From positions 237,217 through 289,880 of the forward strand of contig NW_008246074.1 of the NCBI RefSeq assembly GCF_000281045.1: a stretch of 52,664 nt of DNA. Reading direction: 5' to 3'. How positions within the stretch are numbered: the first letter of the stretch is position 1; each line of letters begins with the position of its first letter. Under the pieces are notes generated by a model. That model saw nothing but the letters and a program-made list of their open reading frames with translations. It searched no databases and was not told where the DNA came from. This document shows positions 32,072 to 41,437 of the stretch, in pieces. Source of the DNA: Saprolegnia diclina VS20 (lineage: Eukaryota > Oomycota > Saprolegniomycetes > Saprolegniales > Saprolegniaceae). The position numbers and the translations under genes are program-made.

Positions 32072-32373
32072 TGCCGCGTTTTGAAAATGGCGGCGACATC
32101 GTCAAGCATACTATTTAAAATGTTTAAAATAGTGTACGCCGGAACGACGCAGGGCTGTGGACGAGAGAATCCTAGGTACGTCCAGAAGGCGCCACATAAG
32201 GATCGACGTGATGCGCGCTTCGTGCGTATATGTCGCGAAGTTTAGTTTGCTAGGCGCTTGCATGGAGGATGCACGCGGGAGCTTCCCGCGCACGGTGAAG
32301 ATCTTAAAATAGTGTGTATTTTTGTAACACTATTATTACCACCGTCATCAAGTCCTTTTTGTTGGCAATCATC
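32072..32373. promoter_or_regulatory. Divergent promoter with a 12-bp direct repeat and AT-rich palindrome
   Basis: 302 bp shared by the ABHD18-like and RNase L-like genes. TTAAAATAGTGT occurs exactly at 32124-32135 and 32304-32315, 180 bp apart. The first copy is part of an imperfect palindrome (about 32110-32133). The second is followed by an inverted AATAGTGT/ACACTATT pair (32308-32315 and 32327-32334). It may be a small MITE-like insertion or regulatory sites. Confidence 0.4.
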
Positions 32374-34855
32374 ATGGCCAAGCAGCGGCGCCGGAAGCGA
32401 GGCCGGGCACCCGGGCCGAGCTTGATGCCGACAGAGAGCCCCGTCGATAACTGCGGACCCTGTACCGCTAGAAGCCCATCGGTCGAGGGTTCGACGACGA
32501 TCGGCGACAACTTTCTGAAGCGCTGTGCCCAAGGCGACCCGTGTCTCTTGCCGCTTGGCGCCGCCGCCGCCTCGCTCGAGGCGCTGCGCGACCGCGATGG
32601 CAACAACGGTCTCCTGCTTGCGGCCTTCCACGGGCACCTTTCTCTTCTCCAAGGTCTGCACGCCAGCGGCTTCAACTTGCACGTGATCAACGACGGCGGC
32701 GACAATGCGCTGCACCTTGCAGCGTTCCAAGGCCACCACGACGTCGTCGCCTGGCTGGAGCAGCATGGCGTCGAGATCTCGGTCGACGACGCTGTCGTGG
32801 AAGGCGACCTCGACGGCTGGGGCCGCGCTGCGACCTCCTCCATGTACTTGGACCTTGTCCGGGCGGGTGACGTCGCGAGCCTCGACGCGCTCGTCACCAA
32901 TGTCGGCGCCCACAGCTTTCCGTGGACCGCTCGCGACGATTGTCACATGAGCGCTGTCGGTATTGCAACCGAAGCCAACCAGATCGCCATGCTCTCGTAC
33001 TTGGTCACCACCGGCGGGCTCAACCTCGACGACGCTGTCAACAACCGCCGCGACACGTGCCTCCACATTGCAGCGATGCATGGTCATCTTCATCTCCTTC
33101 GCTTCGCCATACCACAGGCAAACATGGAAGCAGTGAACGCCCAGCGATGGACGCCCATGGACACGGCGTGCTTTTTCGGCCAGGTACAGTGTCCTGTTTG
33201 AACCAGTTCGACGCTTCTACGTCCTGTAGGCCTCAATCGTCGACTACTTCTTGGCGCACGCCGGCGTCGTTTTGTCGGTAGCGCACCTCGCCCTCGCGCT
33301 CGAAGGCGGCGCCGCGTCGCTGCTTATGCTGAACGATCTTCTGCAGAAGGCACCGCATCTGGTGCAGGCGCGGCATGGCCAATCGCAGGAGACGCTGCTG
33401 CACATTGCAGTGTCGCTGCGCCAGCGCGAGGCCTGTCAACTGTTGCTGCAAAAAGGCGCGGACGTCGGCGCTCTCGATGGCAGTGGCTGGACGCCGTGGC
33501 ACGTGGTCCTCCATACGCAGTGGGCGGCGGGCGTCGACCTCTTGCTATCGCCGAGCCGATCGACCATAGCGTCTTGGCTTCCATTTGCAATGCAGCACGC
33601 GTCGACGCCGATGCTGCTCGAGATGTACGACCGCCTTGGATCACCTCAAGCGCTCTACCAAGCGGCCGTCGACAGTCTGCGCAACGAAGTGGTCTTGGCC
33701 ATCGACGCTCGCCATGAAGCAAAGGCCAATGCGATGCTGTCGCAGCTCGTCGAGTGCGCGGTGACGCCTTCGACGCGCTCGACCGCGTCACTACCAAGTG
33801 CAGTATCGACGCCGCTCGTCAGCCAATCGACGGACCAATGGGCGACCGAGACGACTGCAGACGACGATGACAGTACCATGACACTAGCACCAGACGCCTC
33901 GCCGCTGCAGGTGCACGAGATGCTGGCCATTGGTCTGGCGCGAGGTCACCACGACGAGTGGGGCGATGTCCTCGTTCAGATGCTCTCGCCGCGCGAAGCG
34001 GCGGCCGTCCGACGCTTCCACCAGCAACTGCTGCGCCTCCGCGGCCGCTCGACATCGCTTCTCCGGTATCTCGGGTGTGTCGACGGCGCAACGAACGACG
34101 CCGACACGGCCCTGCTCTTCGAGGCGCCCGAGAGATCCACGCAACCAGCGATGGACGGTCGGTCGTTTCTTGGGGTTGTCGACGCGGTCGGCTTCTTGCA
34201 CGGGCATGGCCAAGCCCACGGCGCCATCACACCTGATTGCATCATTCTCGAGGCTGAGGCTTCCTCCAAGCTGTACGTTGCGCCGGTTAGTGCGCTTCCG
34301 GCGGCTGTGTGCCCGCCGCCCGAGCTCCACGAGCACGCCGACATTGATGTCTTTGCGGCTGACATCTTTAGCCTTGGCCAGGCACTCGCTGCGCTGGCAC
34401 CGACACCGCTGAGCACCGAGTGTGTCGACCTCTTCGATGCCATGACCGCGCTCGACCCAAGCGCTCGCCCCCGAATCAACGAGGTCCGGGCCCACCCATG
34501 GTTTTGGTCGATCGACGCCAAGCTCGCTTATATGGAACGGGTCGCAAACCAAGTGCCGTTGAGTGCGTTTCCGCCAGGTGTCTACCGATGGCAGGCGCGG
34601 GTGCCACCGGCGGCGGCCAGTACCCTTGGGAGCCACCGAGTGTACAGCGAATCGCTGCCCGACCTTGTCCGCTGGGTGCGCAACATGAAGCAACACAGCC
34701 GTGAGCACGCACCCGCTGTCTGGACCGCGCTCAGTCAAGGCCGCGTGTATGAATTGGCGACGCACCACGGCCAGATGCACTGCCTCGGCAACTTTGTCAC
34801 CCGGGCCTTTCCAGATCTGGTGTGTCGACTCTGCCGCACGCTGGGCGAGATCTAG
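32374..34855 (+). CDS. RNase L-like protein: ankyrin repeats, pseudokinase, KEN ribonuclease domain
   Basis: Exons 32374-33183 and 33230-34855 give 811 residues. Residues about 60-380 hold roughly six ankyrin repeats (NALHLAAFQGH, TCLHIAAMHGH, TLLHIAVS). A kinase-like fold covers about 540-696, with HGAITPDCIIL (600-610) in place of HRDxKPxNIL, DIFSLG (648-653) and HPWFW (692-696); no VAIK lysine or DFG is visible, so it is a pseudokinase. Residues 697-811 match the KEN domain of IRE1/RNase L. In my alignment to RNase L W632, D661, R667 and H672, this protein has W724, D748, R754 and H759 (DLVRWVRNMKQH), plus the FPDL near the end. The fold and active residues predict an endoribonuclease triggered by dimerisation. 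An upstream in-frame Met (32314) would add a hydrophobic N-terminus. Confidence 0.82.
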
Positions 34856-34869
34856 TAAAACTCGTGACC

Positions 34870-36004
34870 TTATTTACGCTGTGCCTTGTGTTTTTGAGCG
34901 TATGCTTGGACCTCGTCCGTGCACCACCACGTCCAGAACTCGCCAAACGAGATTTTCTGGTTGGCCGACGTGTCGAGCTAGTTGGACGGTGATCAGCAGT
35001 CATAGATGGACACTATTGTCCTAGGGACACTTATAGTGTCGTACCTGGGCAAATGCTTCCTTGACTTCGTCCGGCGACAGCGCGGGGAACGTTCCGAGCT
35101 CGACCGAAAGCGCCGCAAACTCGGCCGTGTCGATTTCGCCCGAGTGGTCCCGATCAAACGTGGCAAAGGCCTTGAGCAGCGCGTCGCGTTCGTGGTTCTC
35201 CGTCTACACGTCGTCGCGGGTTCGATTCCCGTTGTCGACAAAGGGGTACCGTGCGCTCGACGAGCTGCTGCGCATAAGCGTTGACATCGCGCTCGTGGCG
35301 TAGCTTTTCGAGTTTCTTGAGGAGCTCGCTGGCCGCGGACGCATCTCCCAGAGCTTCGAAACACTGGCACGACGTTGTCCACGCCTCCTCGGCGCGGGTA
35401 AAGTCCTACACCACGTGCACACACAGCCAACATCGGCCAAGGTACCGCGGCGTGGAAATAGATGGCGCCCCGCTCGTGTAGCGCGTTGCCATGCCCTCGT
35501 TTGCATTCGTCTGGCCGCACCACCCGAATGTCCTAGTCCATGCCGCTCAGACTCCTTTTTTAGAGAATATACACAAAATGCTACGTCGTAGACGCCGTCG
35601 GCGGTCGTGAGAAGCACGTCAACTTCGGCCATGGCAGCCACCCGCTTGGCAGCTAGGAGACAAGTCGGATGACACTTGGGATTCACACGGATGCTTACGG
35701 TCGGCGGCAAAGGCAGAGAGAAGTCGCTTCACGGATGCCAGGGCCACGATGCAGCCTACCTATTATGACTCAATGGCGCCATCATTGCAGAGCGTACTGG
35801 CTTCGTGCAGCCGGGCATCGTCAATCGCTACATCGCGGTAGTGGGGGCTGATCCGTGCGAGCTTTTGAAGCTGCTACAACCACGTGTTCGATGCAGCGAA
35901 GCCAGCAGACGGTTAAAAATGGCGCGCACCTGGCTCTTCTCAATCGCAGTGTGCAGCGACCGACTCGCCTCTTCGAGCTGCTGGCGCTCCAAGGTGCTGC
36001 TCAT
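34870..36004 (-). CDS. Helical (TPR-like) protein with C-terminal EF-hand pair
   Basis: 261 residues from eight exons on the minus strand: 35930-36004, 35798-35873, 35699-35755, 35585-35652, 35446-35532, 35250-35405, 35045-35203, 34870-34977. All joins close in frame and introns are 40-67 nt. The N-terminal about 170 residues are helical; ALHERGAIYFHAADFTRAEEAW is TPR-like. Two calcium-binding loops follow, DRDHSGEIDTAE (canonical 12-residue EF-hand) and DTSANQKISFGE, with a terminal Trp-rich helix. A Ca2+-sensor role is inferred. Its stop is 14 bp from the convergent RNase L-like stop. The intron at 35204-35249 contains a tRNA T-arm look-alike on the other strand. Confidence 0.75.
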
Positions 36005-36498
36005 GACGTCCCTTCAAGCTCGCTCGATATCGGCACCGTTACAAACACATAGAAAAGCCGCATCTAACGCGATGGTGAGTGCAAAGTTGTTGAGCGTGTA
36101 GAGACTAGATACTAAAATGACTTGTGTAGCCTTATAGTTCTCTCTTTTATTCCAACGAGCAACACCCTCGCAAGCGTGAAGTCGCCAGCGCGTCGATACT
36201 CTAGCGAGGTTCCGTGACGCCAACCAATCAGCATCTACCAGTACACTACGGGATGGCTTGGACGCTGGGTATCAACAGTGTCAACTTGGAAGCCCGAGCT
36301 GTGAGACCGACAATAACTACATACGTCGACCATTTTTAGTGTTTCGTGGATTTTTCACGGAGGGTTAGGTTGGGGTTAGGGTACAATAGCCATTATTCCC
36401 TAACGTTTTTGGACGATCCAGAGCACGCCGCATTGGTTTACTACGGCGCTTCTATCGCAAACACGTGGTTACGTTTCATGTAGCGCGCCATCTTTTAT
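36005..36498. other. Intergenic, contains a short telomere-like stretch
   Basis: 494 bp with no exon recognised. At 36362-36382 the sequence reads GGGTTAGGTTGGGGTTAGGG, resembling degenerate TTAGGG-type units but too short to call an interstitial telomere. Confidence 0.45.
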
Positions 36499-39400
36499 TT
36501 ATTGCAGCGTTCCCAGACGTTCGGCCCGCGCCTGGTTTGCCCACACGTGTGCTTGGGCCGTCGAGATCCGCGGCGGGATCCCAACAAAGGCCCAAATGAT
36601 GTCGACAACGGGCTCGGGCAACGGTAGTTGTGGCAACGCTTCGTACGGCGGCGGCACAAACTCGGTCGACAAGAGCCTCTTGCGCGCCTCTTTTTGCACG
36701 AGGTACACGCGAAGGAGCCGTAGGGCACCGCTGGACGCAGACTTTTCGAGCTCAAACGGCGAGAGACAGTAGTCGACACAGGTCGGGATCGTCACGAGTC
36801 GCCCGACGTGCAGCGTCACAAAACCTGTTTCTTGGTACCCAAACCAGTGGCGCTCGTGCCACGGGACCTAAATGTGGCAAATCAACGCTCGTTCGAGCCT
36901 GCGAGCAGGTTTCATACCTCTGTGGTCGGGTTCGACGGGTCGGGCACCCACGCCCGCTGCGTAAACGATTGCCGAAATCGAAGCTTTGGAAGCGCTTTGA
37001 CGTGGTCGGCGGCGTAGACCACAAGGCCGGTCGCGACGATACCGTCGCTAGTGCACCCCGAGCCGTTGGCTTGCCATGAGAGACCATGATGCGTCGGCGA
37101 TGTCGACGACACGACGAGCGCTTGCGCTTGCACGACCACCTGCAGCGTCGACGCCGTCTCGAGTTGGGCACTTTGCAGCGTGAAAAAGTCACGTGGCAGC
37201 GTCGGTGGCAAAACCGGTGTCGGCGCCGACACTGGAATGCGAATCTGCGGAATGTGGTCCGTGTCGTTGGCTGTCATCGAGAGCTGCCAGAGCGGCCGCA
37301 GCTCTTGAATCAGCTGGTGGAGCGCTGCAAGAAGGCGCGTGTGCCGACTCGGAATGTTGTTGAAGTACGCGCGGTGCGTGACACGGCCAGCGTCGACATC
37401 GATCGTGGTCGGGAGCCACTGGAAGCGTGACGACGTTCCATTCGCAATGTACTTTGGGACGCAAAGGCGGCCACAATGCGGCTCGCGATCAAAGCGCGTC
37501 AGTCCGTGCACAATGCAGTGCAAGTTCGGGTCGATGATCTCACGGATACCATTTCCCGCGCTTCTTGGCTCGAGCGGCTCCAAAAACCGAGCCAGCGTTG
37601 GTGCGAGGGACGTCGTGGTGTGGTACACGCCAAATGCCGTATTGGGCACGTGCCCAGCAACGAGGCAGGCAGCGCGGCGCAGCTCAACTTCGAAGCGAAG
37701 GAGGCGCTGGCCGTCGATCGAGACGCGTCGTTGGGCGGCTCGAATGTCGGCGGTAGCCAGACGCCGAGGCCACGACGGCGCGTCCAAGAGGAAGCAGAGC
37801 GCGTGCATGTAAGCAAGCTCTGACGCAGCGTAGGCAACCGTCTTGGGCGACCCCAGCACCGTGTTGGCCGTCGGTTGCCAGAAGAAGACCGACGTCGGTA
37901 CAAGATGCGTCGCATGGAGGATCGACTCGGCGAGGTACGCGATGATATCCTGTCGATGACGCGCAGGACTCGCCAGTGCCAGCGCCAAGAGCGACTGCCC
38001 GTTCTAGTACAAACATCGGATAAGATTTGGAAGCTGCCGTTCGTGGGCTACGTGGCGGTAGCGGGCAGCGTCTTTTGTGATGGGAGCCAAGATGCGAACA
38101 CTCTCGAGCGCGCCCGAGACAATAGCACAGTGCAGAGCGCTTCGTCCTCGCTAGTAGTACACGCCAATATGAAACTTTGCACTGACCCGGCGCACGATCA
38201 CCGTGTCGAGGAGGTTGGGGTTGCAGCCCGCAGCCACGAGCGACGTCACCATGCGAGCATCGTCGACCGCTATGTGGAGATAGTCCCACTACGAACGATG
38301 CCAAGTCGGTCCTATCGGATAGCTATCACCTTGCTAACGTCCGTGAGCGGCGCGAGCACTGCGACAGCATCCGGCATGTCGTGGCGGATCGCCGTCATGA
38401 GCGGGTCCCCCGACGCCTGCATCCGAGCTTGAGCTGCGCCAATGACATCACATTACGTACGAGATGACGACATAGCGTCGCGCGATCGCCATGGCCTGCT
38501 TTGCTTGTGAATGCATCGCGCTCCTCCTAGCCCAGACAATTATGTCCATGGATACGAAACTAAGAGAAAACGTACGGCCCAGTCGATGGTGGCTGCAATG
38601 TACATGGCGCCGTCGAGCCGTCGATACGACAAGAACTCGCAGAGAACCGCGAGGCTCGATGTGAGACCGGCGTCGATATAGAGTTGGGCGATCGGACCGC
38701 CATGGGGGCTAAAGGACACAGTCGTCGCGAGACCCTAGTCCCCATCACGTAGACTTAATTACCCAGGAAGACACATTGTACAACATTACCGCCGCAACGG
38801 TGTCGGGATTCGGGTGCTGCGCCAGGAGCAAGCGGAGGAGGTCGAAATTCGGTGTCTCACTGAGTGCAATAGCACAGAGGGGCGTGCACTTGGCCTACAT
38901 ACTGTCCTGTTGGCAACAAATCATCGACAGCAGTGTCCAAACCCAGCTGATGATGTCGACGCGCACGCCGACAGCGAGCAGTGCTGATGCAATTTCCATG
39001 TGCCCATGGTGGGCTGCCAACCACAGCGGCGACCGCCGGCTCTACGTAGCAATGCAAAAATGAAAGAGGCGGGTAGAAGTAGTACGTACGCCATCCAGCG
39101 CCCGCGGGTTCACGTCGTGGCGAAGCAGTGCATCGACGCAGTAGAGATGGCCGTGCGTGACGGCGAGTCCCAAAGGCGTATGCCCACTCTAATAAGAATT
39201 GTCGAAGCATAAGAGACCAACATCGCCACTGGCAATACGGCTACGAACCTTATTCCGTCGGCTCGTGTCGGCGATGCGTGGCACGAGGAAGTCGACGACT
39301 TGGACGTGGCCGGCGGCAGCAGCCAGGTGGAGCGCGCCGCTCCCGTCCTATGCAACACGGGTAGAGGCGACGTATCGGAGGATGCTTGTCGTACGTCGTC

Positions 39401-39592
39401 CATGGCTGCATCGACATCGACGTCGTCCAGTAGCATAGCTACGGTGGCTAAGGAGCCGTCGGCGGCGCCAGCAAGAAAGGCGTTGGCTGTCTGCTCGAGG
39501 TTGGAGGAAAACCCAAGGGCTGGCATCGCTGTTACCGCGTCGTCGTCGTTGTGCATTGGTTGTTGCTGCTGAATTGTTGTCGGCACTCGCAC
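36499..39592 (-). CDS. Ankyrin-repeat/DUF4246 fusion protein
   Basis: 849 residues from twelve exons on the minus strand: 39395-39592, 39249-39347, 39090-39188, 38943-39041, 38790-38894, 38576-38734, 38472-38526, 38339-38433, 38202-38288, 38052-38150, 36918-38003, 36499-36867. Every join closes in frame. Residues 1 to about 365 are ankyrin-like repeats (ALHLAAAAGH, TPLGLAVTHGH, SPLWLAAHHGH, ALHCAIVSGA); several ankyrin exons are exactly 99 nt, one repeat each. Residues about 366-849 match DUF4246, known from fungi and oomycetes: FQWLP (559-563), then YFNNIPSRH, GIVATGLVVY and the C-terminal CLSPFELEK with LLRVYLV. DUF4246 has no established biochemical activity I can vouch for. One intron (38434-38471) uses a GTCGTC donor. 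Confidence 0.78.
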
Positions 39593-40210
39593 TTCGACTG
39601 CATCGGCACGTTCTTCGACTCAACGTCGCGCCTCCCACTCTCCAGTGGGTAAAAACATATGCCTATTTCAAGCTTTTCTTGGAGCCATCTTAGTGTCTTG
39701 AGTGTGAGCTCTACGATGAGACGGTGCCAAGGGCCTCAAGGCGAGAGGCCCGTCGCTACGAAAAGGCCACGTACGCGCTCCAAAGCTCTAACGATAGCGC
39801 TGATCTCGACGGTAAAACCTGCACAGGCTGGTACACTGTACCGGTACGCACCACGGCACGACCGGAATGGCATCTACACTGCCGCTACCACAACACTGCG
39901 AAGTCGTCTAGTCTGGCGTGAATCTGGTACAGCGGCCGTGACCAGATACTGGCATCGCGCCGCGTCGATGCGCGCTGGATTCGGCGCTCGCCGGACGCAA
40001 CGCATCTCGACACCAAGATCGCCTGGCGCCAACGCCATCTCGCGTCGGATTGGCTACCGCGTAGCCAATGAGACCGTTGGGTTTCAATGGAAGAGAAAAA
40101 AACAGTGGGTCCTCGTATACAAACAGCAAGGTAAGCATGTGTATTTTATTGGTTCTAAACTCGGCCTTTGGGAGTTGCCAGGCCACCCAGACAAGCCAAG
40201 AGGACGAGGG
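39593..40210. other. Divergent intergenic region
   Basis: 618 bp between the ankyrin-DUF4246 and TBP genes. A plus frame runs from 39659 through this region into the first TBP exon, but only the part from 40211 looks protein-like. Confidence 0.45.
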
Positions 40211-41176
40211 ATGGCAGCGAAGGAGTTCAGCCTCGTCGCGCCGGAGCGAGCGCTCGACGTCGAGGAAGAGTGGAGCCAGGAGCGGTTGCCGCTGCATGTC
40301 AAGTCCGCCATGCGACGCCGAAGCGAAGGCTCATGCTGCGTGCTAGGAACGTCGTCGGGACCATTGACGTCCAAGTCCCGCTCGACCTTACGACGATTGC
40401 GCTCAATGCGCGCAACACCGAGTACAATCCGCGGGTATGTCCTGGCCAACGCAATGGCGCTCAGCGCCTGCATGTAGAGGTTCGCCGCAGTCATCATGCG
40501 GTTACGAGACCCAAAGACAACCGCGCTCATCTTTGCGTCCGGCAAAGTACTCATGCATGCCTGTCGACCTCGTCCGTTCGACGCTGAGCATGTATGTTGT
40601 AGATTGTCATCACGGGCGCCAACACAGAGAAGAACTGCCGCATTGCCGCGCGCAAGTACTGCAAAGTGCTACAGGTCCATCTCCATCTGCCAGGCATGGG
40701 ACGTCGACCTTTGCATTAGAAACTCAACTTTCCAGCGAAATTTGAAATGTTCAAGATCTGCAACATGATGGGCACGAGCGACGTGCGCTTCCCGATCCGC
40801 CTCGAGGGCTTGCTCAGCGACCACTCGCGCTTCTGCACCGTACGACCCTTTGAGCTCCGACGGCGCGTCTCATAAGTAGCTCGCGCGATCTAGTACGAAC
40901 CCGAGCTCTTCCCCGGCCTCATCTTCAAGCTCGTCGAGCCCAAGCTGACGTTTTTAATATTCGTGTCGGGCAAGCTCGTCATCTGCGGCGCCAAGGTACG
41001 GACGACGCATGGAAGGACGCAGTCCCAAGGCGAGCATGTAGGAGACGAACGACATGCGATTAGCACTGGAGAAGATGCATCCACTGCTACTCGAGTACCG
41101 GAAAATGGCGCCGGCGCCGTCGCTAGAGAGCCTCGATTTCGAGGAAGACGCCGATATCGACCAGCACAAAATATAA
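40211..41176 (+). CDS. TBP: TATA-binding-protein family member
   Basis: 225 residues in seven exons: 40211-40302, 40347-40434, 40478-40546, 40603-40674, 40720-40839, 40894-40995, 41042-41176. The two TBP repeats are plain. Repeat 1 has [26 protein letters not shown], and [11 protein letters not shown]. Repeat 2 has [22 protein letters not shown] and FLIFVSGK. The DNA-intercalating Phe positions (LIFASG, FPG, LIFVSG) are kept. It nucleates pre-initiation complexes. Departures from canonical TBP include NMMGTSD in repeat 2 and an acidic C-terminal tail of about 20 residues; the N-terminus is only about 30 residues. It could be a TBP-related factor if another, more canonical TBP exists. The first intron needs a GTCCGC donor. 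Confidence 0.9.
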
Positions 41177-41193
41177 TGACGTGTGCAGTCCGT

Positions 41194-41226
41194 GTCCAAT
41201 ATTGTCCAATATTGTCCAATATTGTC
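41194..41226. repeat. Three tandem 10-bp repeats
   Basis: GTCCAATATT occurs three times head to tail (41194-41223), then GTC, starting 18 bp after the TBP stop. It is probably in the 3' UTR. Confidence 0.9.
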
Positions 41227-41437
41227 TTGTGACGTCCATACTCTAGAACTGCAGACAGAGCCAAGTCCAAGCCGAATGAAAAAGGAAATTTGTGCTAGCA
41301 ACGGTTTCGTAATTCGTGCCACATAAAATAAACAATTAATGTCGACTTGTTCTTTGTATGCAAGTAGTCGCAAATGAATTTAATGACGTCAACGTAACGC
41401 CTGCTCGACGGGCGAGAACTCGATCGTTATCACGACC

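Noticed and set aside
32242-33093. Antisense frame opposite the RNase L-like gene
   Set aside because: A shadow of the ankyrin exons: Val/Arg-rich, no signature, and the plus-strand protein is clearly real.
35168-35240. tRNA gene
   Set aside because: A perfect T-arm is present, but there is no complementary 5' acceptor strand, D-arm or anticodon arm at the required distances.
36362-36382. Interstitial telomere
   Set aside because: Only about three degenerate TTAGG-type units; too short to distinguish from chance.
39659-40210. Upstream part of an open frame that enters the first TBP exon
   Set aside because: Only sequence from 40211 resembles a TBP N-terminus; the earlier part is Arg/Thr-rich and lies in the promoter region.
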